Below the pieces are notes generated by a model. That model did not search any database, was not told the origin of the DNA, and saw only the letters and a list, made by a program, of their open reading frames with translations. This document shows, piece by piece, positions 17,334-24,234 of a DNA stretch of 35,893 nt (position 1 is the first letter of the stretch; every line of letters begins with the position of its first letter). The translations under genes and the position numbers were made by a program. Source of the stretch: Planctomycetota bacterium (GTDB lineage Bacteria > Planctomycetota > UBA1135); contig JAJFFB010000100.1 in NCBI GenBank assembly GCA_021776925.1, positions 1 through 35,893 on the forward strand, in the 5' to 3' direction.

Positions 17334-18292
17334 GGTGCGCAGGGATGCCAGACGGTTTTCATTTCCTGGAAGGACTCGATCCAGTCGGGTGCCTGGCACG
17401 GGTAGGTGGCGAACCAGTCGGCGACGTCGAGTTGCCGCACCTGCACTCTTTTCATGTTGTCGGCCACGCCTTCTTCCAGGCAGGTTCGCTGGACGTCATC
17501 ACAACCGGCTGCGTGCACCGCGTCGACGTCGCGGTGGGTAGCGATCTGGGGCAGCAATTCTGCGCGGTCCCCGGTCAGAAGGTTGATCACCCCGGCGGGC
17601 AGATCCGCAGTCGCCCACGCTTCGGCCATCAGCGTGCACAGGGAAGCGTGCGCGACGTCGCTCAGCACCACCGTGGTGTTGCCACCGCAGACCACCGGTG
17701 CAAGCAAGGAAAGCATGCCGAGCAAGGGAGGTGCCGCAGGGGCCACCACCCCCACCACTCCGCACGGCTGCGGCAGGGTGGTGTTGTGATAGGGGCCGCA
17801 CACCGGGTTGGCGTGGCCGCATAGCTGGACGTATTTGTCACACCAGCCGGCAAAGGCAACCAGACGGTCGATGCTCGCCTCGACCTCGCGGCCCGCCGCT
17901 GCTGGATCGGGCGTGGAGGCGGGTTCGCCCGCGGCGGCGATGTCGATCAGTGCACCGCGCAGTGCGTCGCTGCGCGCTTCGAGCATCTCGGCGGCACGGT
18001 AGAGGATCTGGCCGCGCAGATAGGCGTCGAACCTCTCCCAGCCGCCTTGTGCCCGGCGCGCCGCGGTCACCGCGTTGCGCAGATCCTTGCGCGAGGCCAG
18101 GCAGGCGCGCACGCCGTCCCCTGGCGAAGATTGGCAGGCGCGCACGCCGTCCTCTTGCGAAGCTTGGGACTGCGCCACGCTGCGCCCGGACTCGGATCGC
18201 ACGAAGGCGCCGCCGATCCACAGCTTGGCGGTCTTCTGGATCCCTTGCCGGGACTGGTGCTGCTCAGGCTCAGGTGGACGGGATGCGCTCAT
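17330..18292 (-). CDS. Short aldehyde dehydrogenase homologue lacking the catalytic domain
   Basis: 320 residues from ATG 18292. Aldehyde dehydrogenase features: KLWIGGAFVRSESGRS at the N-terminus, SRKDLRNAVTAARRAQGGWERFDAYLRGQILYRAAEMLE (family alpha-helical block), and the NAD-domain stretch PCGVVGVVAPAAPPLLGMLSLLAPVVCGGNTTVVL with PAGVINLLTG. The protein then stops after about 60 more residues ending NMKRVQVRQLD...EMKTVWHP. The conserved Glu and Cys of the catalytic domain are absent. From memory, a short ALDH paralogue ending in a similar TVWHP tail occurs beside a full-length ALDH in other bacteria. If that is right, this is a natural short form, not a truncation; no full-length partner is in the window. 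Residues around the first 60-90 contain an 11-residue tandem duplication. The start lies only about 20 bases from the IS1111 element. Confidence 0.75.
   Translation of the reverse strand: MSASRPPEPEQHQSRQGIQKTAKLWIGGAFVRSESGRSVAQSQASQEDGVRACQSSPGDGVRACLASRKDLRNAVTAARRAQGGWERFDAYLRGQILYRAAEMLEARSDALRGALIDIAAAGEPASTPDPAAAGREVEASIDRLVAFAGWCDKYVQLCGHANPVCGPYHNTTLPQPCGVVGVVAPAAPPLLGMLSLLAPVVCGGNTTVVLSDVAHASLCTLMAEAWATADLPAGVINLLTGDRAELLPQIATHRDVDAVHAAGCDDVQRTCLEEGVADNMKRVQVRQLDVADWFATYPCQAPDWIESFQEMKTVWHPCAP
18100..18165 (-). repeat. 33-bp in-frame tandem duplication inside the ALDH-like gene
   Basis: Two adjacent 33-base units, 18100-18132 and 18133-18165, share GGCAGGCGCGCACGCCGTCC and GCGAAG with four differences. 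In protein they encode two 11-residue units ending in DGVRAC. They fall between the beta-hairpin and the first helical block of the ALDH fold, where a loop is expected, so the duplication may be tolerated. It looks like a fairly recent slippage or recombination event, with some divergence since. Confidence 0.85.
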
Positions 18293-18320
18293 GTCTGGCG
18301 GAGATAGGCTCGCAGATGGG

Positions 18321-18338
18321 ATGAGAAGGCCGATCTTG
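18321..18338 (+). repeat. Left subterminal inverted repeat of the IS1111 element
   Basis: ATGAGAAGGCCGATCTTG matches the reverse complement of 19752-19769 over all 18 bases. This length is at the upper end for the IS1111 group. Confidence 0.9.
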
Positions 18339-18401
18339 GGCGACGCAGTACCTTGATGGTCTGCAAACAAAAACCGGGCTCAAGGCCCAAACCCAAGATC
18401 G
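18331..18401 (+). promoter_or_regulatory. Hairpin that would cover the transposase translation start
   Basis: CGATCTTGGG (18331-18340) is complementary to CCCAAGATCG (18392-18401), 10 bp perfect. The second arm ends three bases before the transposase ATG at 18405. Part of the left arm is also the inverted repeat. Inside the loop lies a smaller GGGC/GCCC hairpin (18376-18388). Only a transcript entering from outside the element would contain both arms, so translation from read-through messages could be blocked, as known for IS10 and IS50. Function here is inferred. Confidence 0.5.
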
Positions 18402-18404
18402 ACC

Positions 18405-19484
18405 ATGACCAAGATTACCGCATCCCTTTCCCGCGTCACCTACGGACTGGATCTCGGTGACCGATTCTCCCACTACTTTGCTCTCGACGAGGCAGGGGCT
18501 GTCCTCGGCGAAGGTCGTCTACCAACCACGCGCACCGCTTTATTAAAACACTTTGAGCGCCTGGAGCCTTGCCTGATCAGCTTGGAAACCGGCACCCATT
18601 CACCTTGGATCAGCCGGCTCCTTGAAGGCTGTGGCCACGAGGTCATCATCGCGAATCCACGCAAGCTGTCCTTGATTACACGCAATCAACGCAAGAATGA
18701 TCGCAACGACGCAGAGCTCCTGTCCCGATTGGCCCGCGCTGACCCGGCGCTCCTTCACCCGATTCGTCACCGTGGCGAAAAGGCCCAGCGAGACCTGGCT
18801 GTCCTGAGAGCACGTGCGGGTCTCATACGGAGCCGCACAGCATTGATCAATCATGCCCGTGGAGTGGCCAAATCCCTAGGGGGCCGGCTTCCCGCGAGCT
18901 CGTCTTCCACCTTTCCGGCCAAGGCTCTGGAGTCGCTTCCAGAGGATCAACATCCTGGACTGAAGCCATTGCTGGTCCAGATCGGCTGCCTGAATGATTC
19001 GATCAAAGAGTATGATCGCCAGGTCAAGACGCTGACCCAGGAACGCTATCCGGAAACCGCACGTCTTCTCCAGGTGGTCGGTGTCGGGCCCCTGACGGCG
19101 CTTACCTTTGTACTGACTCTCGAGGATCCTCAGCGCTTCACGAAAAGTCGCATGGTGGGTGCTTTCCTCGGTCTGGTGCCGAGGCAGGCAGAATCTGGCA
19201 AGCGCAGCCCCGAGCTACGCATCACCAAAGCCGGTGACCGTGAGCTTCGTCGACTGCTGACGCAATGCGCCCATTACATCCTCGGGCCATTCGGTCCTGA
19301 CAGTGACCTGAGACGCTATGGCCAAAGGATCGCGGAGACTGGCAAGAAGAGCGCCAAGAAGCGCTCGATAACGGCAGTCGCTCGCAAGCTCGCCGTCCTG
19401 CTGCACAGTCTATGGAGAAGCGGAGAAAGCTACGAACCGATCCGCTATCCGGACCAAAGAGCAGAGGAGGTCGCGATGGTCTGA
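18405..19484 (+). CDS. IS110/IS1111-family transposase (DEDD, bridge-RNA-guided)
   Basis: 359 residues, ATG 18405. The N-terminal RuvC-like domain has the DEDD residues: Asp16 in YGLDLGD, Glu61 in LISLETGTH, and Asp99 and Asp102 in KNDRNDAELL. A coiled-coil region follows (about 115-215). The C-terminal transposase domain, LLQVVGVGPLTALTFVLTL to ELRRLLTQCAHYILG, contains the catalytic Ser264 in QAESGKRSP. All key residues and the full length (330-430 usual) are present, so the enzyme should be active. These recombinases use a structured RNA from the element's non-coding end to choose donor and target DNA. The last codons contain GAGGAGG but nothing follows it as a gene. Confidence 0.95.
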   Translation: MTKITASLSRVTYGLDLGDRFSHYFALDEAGAVLGEGRLPTTRTALLKHFERLEPCLISLETGTHSPWISRLLEGCGHEVIIANPRKLSLITRNQRKNDRNDAELLSRLARADPALLHPIRHRGEKAQRDLAVLRARAGLIRSRTALINHARGVAKSLGGRLPASSSSTFPAKALESLPEDQHPGLKPLLVQIGCLNDSIKEYDRQVKTLTQERYPETARLLQVVGVGPLTALTFVLTLEDPQRFTKSRMVGAFLGLVPRQAESGKRSPELRITKAGDRELRRLLTQCAHYILGPFGPDSDLRRYGQRIAETGKKSAKKRSITAVARKLAVLLHSLWRSGESYEPIRYPDQRAEEVAMV

Positions 19485-19490
19485 AAGTAG

Positions 19491-19750
19491 GCGCCGGCAC
19501 ATCAATGCCGGCCAGGCTTCCTCTTTACGAGGTCGCCTCTCTGTTAACCGCCCAGTCCGAGTGACTGCGACCACGGACAGGCTCAGTGTGACCAAGAGGT
19601 CCTCGAGAAACCGTCTAGCAGAATGCAGCGCTCGAACTGGACGGACCCCAACATGCAGCCGGCTCCAAGGAGCCGACCAAGACTGCGAATGGAAGCCTGG
19701 CGGACGACGGGGAGGGGGCTGGGAAGAGGAGGTGTAAAATCTACTCCTTG
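19491..19750 (+). ncRNA. Candidate bridge (seek) RNA region of the IS1111 element
   Basis: This 260-base right non-coding end lies between the transposase stop and the right inverted repeat. It holds several stems. A 7-bp stem with a 6-base loop (19493-19499 with 19506-19512) comes first. Next is a two-part stem AGGC-CCTC/GAGG-GCCT with a 2x2 internal loop and TTTAC loop (19514-19538). GTCCG/CGGAC with a 14-base loop (19555-19578) follows, then a 6-bp stem with CAAG tetraloop (19660-19675). A stem with internal loops is what known bridge RNAs use to expose guide sequences. I could not match guide segments to the junctions by eye, so the RNA ends and guides are unassigned. Confidence 0.55.
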
Positions 19751-19751
19751 A

Positions 19752-19769
19752 CAAGATCGGCCTTCTCAT
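19752..19769 (-). repeat. Right subterminal inverted repeat of the IS1111 element
   Basis: Perfect 18-base reverse complement of 18321-18338. The chromosomal flank resumes within a few bases to the right. Confidence 0.9.
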
Positions 19770-19837
19770 GGAAGGCCGTGGGTAAAGTGCTTTCGTTCCA
19801 TGGCGAGTGGATTTGTTCCCTGGCAAGGAAGCTGGAT

Positions 19838-19863
19838 CGGCCCCTATCCGTGGATAGGGGCCG
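19838..19863 (-). terminator. Strong hairpin downstream of the ABC-F gene
   Basis: An 11-bp perfect stem (19838-19848 with 19853-19863) has a 4-base loop and can be extended by G-T, A-T and G-C pairs on both sides. It lies about 70 bases after the TAG at 19931-19933 that ends the possible ABC-F extension. No T run follows on either strand, so it may be a processing or transcript-stabilising hairpin rather than a classical intrinsic terminator. Between the IS end and the ABC-F gene (19773-20012) I otherwise see only the possible coding remnant described separately. Confidence 0.55.
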
Positions 19864-19930
19864 GTTCTGCTGACGCCGTCCAGGGGAAAAAGACGCTGCC
19901 GTGGGGCGGAATGACTTTGTCCTCGGTCTG

Positions 19931-20012
19931 CTAGTACGGCCGGCCCTGCACATCGTTGGGCACGTCCACCGAGTGCACCGGCACCCACCTCTCCAAGCCG
20001 CGGAATCGATGG
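19931..20012 (-). pseudogene. Probable out-of-frame 3' end of the ABC-F gene
   Basis: Directly after the ABC-F TGA, the minus-strand frame one base later reads on to a TAG at 19931-19933. It encodes VLRPDHRFRGL, ERWVPVHSV and DVPNDVQGRPY in succession. Almost all third positions are G or C in this frame and not in the ABC-F frame, so the coding phase changes by one near the stop. Removing one base from the run GGCCCGGG near 20021-20028 would join the two parts into one protein of about 568 residues. Either a sequencing or assembly indel or a natural frameshift could explain it. A fragment of another gene is an alternative. Confidence 0.45.
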
Positions 20013-21638
20013 TCAGGCCGGAGCACCCGGGCCGGCGTGGCCGGTGCGCTCGACGTAGGCGTGATAGCCACCGTAGAAGGCATCCGCCGTGCCGCCGTCG
20101 ATCTCGAGTACGTGGGTGGCCACCGCGTCGAGGAAGTGGCGGTCGTGGCTGACGAACAGCATGGTGCCGTCGTAGCTCTTCAGCGCGTCGACCAGGGCCT
20201 GCTTGGACTCGACGTCGAGGTGGTTGGTCGGCTCGTCGAGAATCAGGAAGTTGGGCGGGTTGTAGAGCATGCGCGCCAGCACCAGACGCGCCTTTTCACC
20301 CCCCGACAGATAGCTGGTCGGTTTGTCCATGTCGATCTCATCGAAGCCGAAACAGGCCAGGCACTTGCGCAGCGAACCGACCGATTCGCCCGGGAACTCG
20401 GCGGTCATGGTCTCGTAGGTGGTGGCGCGCGGATTGAGCAGCTCGGCGCTGTGCTGGGCGAAATAGCCGGTGCGCAGCGATGCTCCGCGTTTGAGTGAAC
20501 CGTCATCGGCTTCGAGCTCACCCAGCACCATCTTCAATAAGGTGGTCTTGCCGGCCCCGTTGATGCCGAGCACCGCCCAGCGCTCCTGCCGGCGCAGGTG
20601 GAAATCCAGATCGAGGAACACCACGTTCTCGCCATAGGCCTTGCCCAGGCTTTCGCCGACGAAGATGTCGTTGCCCGAGCGCGGCGTCGGCGGGATGCGG
20701 AACACCAGGCGCTGGCGGCGGCTGCGCGGTGGATCGAGCTTCTCCAATTTCTCCAGCCGGCTCAGGCGGCTGCGCGCCTGGCTGGCGGAACGTGCCTTGG
20801 CGCGAAAGGAGTTGATCCACTTCATCTCGCGCTCGATGTGCCCCTGCTGACGCACAAAGGCGGCCTGGCGCTGCTCGTCCTCGAGCGCGCGCTGCGCCAG
20901 ATAGAAGTCGTAGTCGCCGGGAAAACTGCGCAGGCGCCCTTCGTCGATCTCGACGATGCGGTCGACCACGCGGTTCATGAACTCGTGGTCGTGGCAGGTC
21001 ATGATGACGGTGCCGCGATAGGTGCGGATGAACTCCTCCAGCCACACGATCGACTCCAGATCGAGGTGGTTGGTCGGCTCGTCGAGCAACAGGATGTCGG
21101 GCTGCTGCAACAGGATGCCGGCCAGCGCCACGCGCATCTTCCAGCCGCCGGACAGCTCCGCGGTGTCGCCGGCCATGCGCTCGGGGGTGAATCCCAGTCC
21201 GCCAAGGATTTCCCTGGCGCGCGGTTCGAGGTCGTAGCCACCCAGGGACTGGAACTCGTTCTGCCGCGCGGCGTAGCGCGCCATGCTGCGGTCAAGCGCG
21301 TCGGCGTCGCCGAGTTCGGCCATCTGGTGCTCCAGATCGGTGAGAACGCCGCGCAATTCAGCCACCCGCCCGGCGCAGCGGATCGCCTGCTCGACCGCGT
21401 CGCAGCCCCCCATCTCGCCGACCTGCTGGTCGAAATATCCCAGCTGCGCGCCGTTGGGCAGCGCGATGTCGCCGACCTCGGCGTGCTCCTGCGCGGTGAT
21501 CAGGCGAAACAGCGTGGTCTTGCCGCTGCCGTTGGGACCGATCAGCCCAACCTTCCAGCCGTCCTCCACGCGCAAGGAGGCCTCCTGGAACAGGATCTGC
21601 GATCCATAGCGGTAATCAAGCCCGACGATGTCGATCAT
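20013..21638 (-). CDS. ABC-F family ATPase (Uup/EttA-type, ribosome-associated)
   Basis: 541 residues from ATG 21638, 27 bases after the histidine-kinase gene. Two ABC domains are present without membrane segments, the mark of ABC-F proteins, which bind the ribosomal E site and affect translation or antibiotic protection. First Walker A is GPNGSGKT (34-41), with signature ELSGGW and Walker B ILLLDEPTNHLD. The second Walker A is GINGAGKT (about 358-365), with signature YLSGGEKARL and Walker B LILDEPTNHLD. The linker between domains is strongly basic and helical (KWINSFRAKARSASQARSRLSRLEKL), the ribosome-contacting P-site tRNA-interaction motif region. The annotated end GHAGPGAPA may be premature because coding-like sequence continues in another frame. 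Its place at the end of a two-component operon suggests stress-linked expression. Confidence 0.92.
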   Translation of the reverse strand: MIDIVGLDYRYGSQILFQEASLRVEDGWKVGLIGPNGSGKTTLFRLITAQEHAEVGDIALPNGAQLGYFDQQVGEMGGCDAVEQAIRCAGRVAELRGVLTDLEHQMAELGDADALDRSMARYAARQNEFQSLGGYDLEPRAREILGGLGFTPERMAGDTAELSGGWKMRVALAGILLQQPDILLLDEPTNHLDLESIVWLEEFIRTYRGTVIMTCHDHEFMNRVVDRIVEIDEGRLRSFPGDYDFYLAQRALEDEQRQAAFVRQQGHIEREMKWINSFRAKARSASQARSRLSRLEKLEKLDPPRSRRQRLVFRIPPTPRSGNDIFVGESLGKAYGENVVFLDLDFHLRRQERWAVLGINGAGKTTLLKMVLGELEADDGSLKRGASLRTGYFAQHSAELLNPRATTYETMTAEFPGESVGSLRKCLACFGFDEIDMDKPTSYLSGGEKARLVLARMLYNPPNFLILDEPTNHLDVESKQALVDALKSYDGTMLFVSHDRHFLDAVATHVLEIDGGTADAFYGGYHAYVERTGHAGPGAPA

Positions 21639-21665
21639 GGACCGTGCATTGTCGCCCCGCGCCGC

Positions 21666-23498
21666 TCACACCGCCAGCGGCAGCGACAGCAGGAAACAGG
21701 TGCCGCGCTCGTCGCTGCTCTCCAACTCGAGTGTGCCGCCGAGTTCCTGCGCCAGGCCGCGAGCCAGGGCCAGGCCCAGGCCGATGCCCGGGGTCGGATC
21801 GCTGGCCGCACGCTCGCCGCGGTGGAAGTGCTCGAAGATGCGCGTGCGCACCGCCGCGGCGATCCCAGGGCCGTGATCGCGCAGCCGCAGGTGCAGCCTC
21901 TCGGCGTTGCGTTCCAGGCTGAGCTGCAGCCTCGGTGGCCGGCCGTCCGCGGCGTACTTGCACGCGTTGTCGACCAGATTGAACAACACCTGGCGCAACG
22001 CCTCGACGTCGACCTCGAGCTGCAGTTCGTCGCCGGCGCGATTGTCCAGCGACCACTCCAATCCGGCCTCGCTGCAGCGTTCCTGCAGCCCAGGCTCCAG
22101 TTTTTCCAGGAGCCCGCCCAACGGCAGCCGCAGCGGATGCGCCAGGCCGCGCCCCTCTTCCAGACGCGCGAAGCCGAGCACGTTCTCGACCAGGTGCGAC
22201 AGCCGCGTGGCCTCGCGGTGCAGGGTGCGTGAATATTCCCGCCGCTGTTCCTCGCCGCGCACCATGCCTTCGGCGAGCATCTCGGAATACATACGGAAGG
22301 TGGTCAGTGGGGTGCGCAATTCGTGGGTCACCGCCGAAGCGAAACGATGGCGGGTCTCGCCGTAGCGGATGCTGGAGCGCAGTGCCAGCCCGACCACCAC
22401 AATTGCCAGCGCCACCGCCAGCGAAGTGGCGAGCAACGTGGCCAGCGCACCGCCGGGCCGGTCCTGCAGCAGATAACCACTGACCAGAGATGCGCTCAGC
22501 GGGGCGTCCAGCCGCGCCGGCACCGAGGCCAGGCGACCGTCCAGGTCGGCGGCGGTGGCTTCGGCGTGCAGGCTGCCGGCCGGCACCAGACGCGCCTTGG
22601 GCAGCAATTCGGCAATCCGTTGCAGCAGCGCCGCCTGCAGGCTCGGCCAGTCCATGGCGAATCCCTGCTGGTAGGGCTCTCCGTCGCCGCGCACCTCGCG
22701 CAGGAACCACAGCAGCTCCTGTTCGGAAGCGGGCTGGTCCTCAGGCCAGGAGGGAATCAGCGGCCCGACCTCGACCCGCCCGCGCGTCTGCGACAAGGGC
22801 CCCGACCATCTCTTGCCCAGGTCCAGCTGCTGCTGGGCGGGCAAGGTGCTGGAAGCGCGCTGCTGCAGGTCGCGCGCGCCTTTGGCTTCTTCGCTGGAGC
22901 CTTGCTGTCGGGCATCGTTGCGACCATAAACAGCAGCATCCTGCGCGGATTCCAATTGCTCCAGATTCTCGCGATCGCGGCGCCTGCCGGCCTCCAGCGC
23001 GCGGCCCAGCGAAGGCACCAGCCGGCGCAGCGTGCCCTGGCGTTGCTCCACCCAGCCTGGCGCGACGCCATTGGCCTCGGCCAGGTCGAGCTGGTTGCCG
23101 TCCGGGACCTGCGGCGAGGTCACCACCCCGTCCGCGCCGAATTCGCAGTGCAGCAGCACCAGATCGGATTCGAAATCCAGCAGCGGTGAGCGGTTGAGGA
23201 AACTGCCCGCGGGAATCTCGTTGAGCAGCTTGGTGTAGCTGCCCTCGGGCGCTTCGTAGAAGGAGTGGTATTCGTACCACGGACGCGCCGCTTCACGCGC
23301 CAGCAACGGCGCCAGCCACGAGTCCATCTGCCACAGCGCCAGGCGCAGAGTTTCGGCGTGACGCGTGCGCGCCAGGGCCTGGCTCTCGCGCTCTTGGGAA
23401 CGCAGCAGGGTCGACCCTAGCCACATCATCGCGACCACCGTCGCCGCCACGCTCAGCGCGTAGATGTGCCACCACGGATGCCGGGCGCGCGCCGCCAC
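21666..23498 (-). CDS. Membrane sensor histidine kinase
   Basis: 610 residues from GTG 23498, 3 bases after the response-regulator stop. First transmembrane helix is about 11-30 (IYALSVAATVVAMMWLGSTLL). A large extracytoplasmic region of about 310 residues without a recognised sensor fold follows, Gln/Arg-rich in the middle, then a second helix near 352-375 (ALATLLATSLAVALAIVVVGLAL). The HisKA domain has the phospho-acceptor His392 in SAVTHELRTPLTTF. The ATPase domain has NACKYAADG (N box), DHGPGI (G1) and GLGLALARGLAQELGGTLELES (G2), all intact. It should autophosphorylate and pass phosphate to the OmpR-type regulator encoded just upstream. The signal it senses is unknown; co-occurrence with secreted VWA proteins suggests envelope or periplasmic state. 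Confidence 0.93.
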   Translation of the reverse strand: MAARARHPWWHIYALSVAATVVAMMWLGSTLLRSQERESQALARTRHAETLRLALWQMDSWLAPLLAREAARPWYEYHSFYEAPEGSYTKLLNEIPAGSFLNRSPLLDFESDLVLLHCEFGADGVVTSPQVPDGNQLDLAEANGVAPGWVEQRQGTLRRLVPSLGRALEAGRRRDRENLEQLESAQDAAVYGRNDARQQGSSEEAKGARDLQQRASSTLPAQQQLDLGKRWSGPLSQTRGRVEVGPLIPSWPEDQPASEQELLWFLREVRGDGEPYQQGFAMDWPSLQAALLQRIAELLPKARLVPAGSLHAEATAADLDGRLASVPARLDAPLSASLVSGYLLQDRPGGALATLLATSLAVALAIVVVGLALRSSIRYGETRHRFASAVTHELRTPLTTFRMYSEMLAEGMVRGEEQRREYSRTLHREATRLSHLVENVLGFARLEEGRGLAHPLRLPLGGLLEKLEPGLQERCSEAGLEWSLDNRAGDELQLEVDVEALRQVLFNLVDNACKYAADGRPPRLQLSLERNAERLHLRLRDHGPGIAAAVRTRIFEHFHRGERAASDPTPGIGLGLALARGLAQELGGTLELESSDERGTCFLLSLPLAV

Positions 23499-23501
23499 GG
23501 C

Positions 23502-24197
23502 TCAGGTGCTCTCCGCCAGCATGTAACCCTTGGAGCGCACCGTAAGGATGATCGGATCGTCTTCGCCAGCCTCGAGTTTTTCGCGCAGGCGCGCGATGTG
23601 CATGTCGATGGTGCGCGTGTGCATGCGTTTGGGATCGAGTCCCCAGACGTGGCGCAGCAGTTCACTGCGGTCGACCGCGCGTCCGCGGTGCCCGACCAGG
23701 AAGCGCAGGATGCCGGCCTCGCGCTCGGTCAGCGCGCGCACCTCGCCGCCCGGAAGACGCACCTCGCGGCGCGCCAGGTCGACCTCGCGGCCGCAGATGG
23801 CGAAGGTCTCGACCGGCGCCGAGCGCTCACCCGAGCGCCGCAGCACCGCTTCGACGCGGGCCAACAGCTCGCGCGCACTGAACGGCTTGACCACGTAGTC
23901 GTCGGCGCCGCCGGCGAGGCCATTGACGCGATCGCTCTCGGCGCCGCGTGCGGTCACCATGATCACCGGCAGCGTCGGCCGCACCGCGCGCAGACGCTGC
24001 AGGATCTCGAAGCCATCGAGCCCCGGCAGCAGCACGTCGAGCAGCACCAACTCGACCTCGAGGGTGAGCGCGGCTTCGAGACCGCCCTCCCCCTCTTCCC
24101 GTTCGAACACGCGGAAACCCTGGTAACTGAGCGCGTCCACCAATCCGCGGCGGACCGCGGGGTCGTCTTCAACCACCAGAATGGCAGGCGCACTCAC
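23502..24197 (-). CDS. OmpR/PhoB-family response regulator
   Basis: 231 residues from GTG 24197. The receiver domain has the acidic pair EDD (10-12), phospho-acceptor Asp54 in VLLDVLLPGLDG, Thr in VIMVTARG and Lys in YVVKPFSARELLARVEAVLRR, all conserved. The C-terminal winged-helix DNA-binding domain includes LTEREAGILRFLVGHRGRAVDRSELLRHVWG and RTIDMHIARLREKLE, ending in TVRSKGYML. It forms a two-component pair with the following kinase. Regulators of this type bind direct repeats spaced 11 bases apart; a matching GGTAAC pair lies in front of the first gene of this operon (27989-28005). It follows the VWA gene by 37 bases, so it may be cotranscribed and autoregulated. Confidence 0.95.
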   Translation of the reverse strand: MSAPAILVVEDDPAVRRGLVDALSYQGFRVFEREEGEGGLEAALTLEVELVLLDVLLPGLDGFEILQRLRAVRPTLPVIMVTARGAESDRVNGLAGGADDYVVKPFSARELLARVEAVLRRSGERSAPVETFAICGREVDLARREVRLPGGEVRALTEREAGILRFLVGHRGRAVDRSELLRHVWGLDPKRMHTRTIDMHIARLREKLEAGEDDPIILTVRSKGYMLAEST

Positions 24198-24234
24198 GAG
24201 GCACTGGGCTCCGTTCTCATGGTAGCAATCCGGC

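Larger units (their letters stand above)
18314..19772 (+). mobile_element. IS1111-group insertion sequence (IS110 family), complete
   Basis: The element carries one transposase gene on the plus strand. It is bounded by a perfect 18-bp inverted repeat, ATGAGAAGGCCGATCTTG at 18321-18338 and its complement at 19752-19769. IS110-family elements of the IS1111 group differ from the rest of the family by having such subterminal repeats, with a few bases outside them at each end. I assume 7 at the left and 3 at the right, so the exact ends are estimates. The left non-coding end is short (about 90 bases) and the right is long (about 285 bases), the arrangement expected when the bridge RNA is encoded at the right end. 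Base composition is less G+C-rich than in neighbouring genes, consistent with arrival from elsewhere. No target-site duplication is expected or seen. Confidence 0.88.

Noticed and set aside
17330..18292. ALDH-like gene as a pseudogene cut by the insertion sequence
   Set aside because: The missing catalytic part is C-terminal while the IS lies at the 5' side, and the frame ends in an apparently normal tail overlapping the next gene.
19410..19988. 192-codon minus-strand frame across the IS right end
   Set aside because: Crosses the inverted repeat and the candidate bridge RNA, Arg/Ser/Pro-rich, and overlaps the transposase end.
20598..22232. 544-codon plus-strand frame opposite the ABC-F and kinase genes
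   Set aside because: Covers canonical Walker and kinase motifs on the other strand.
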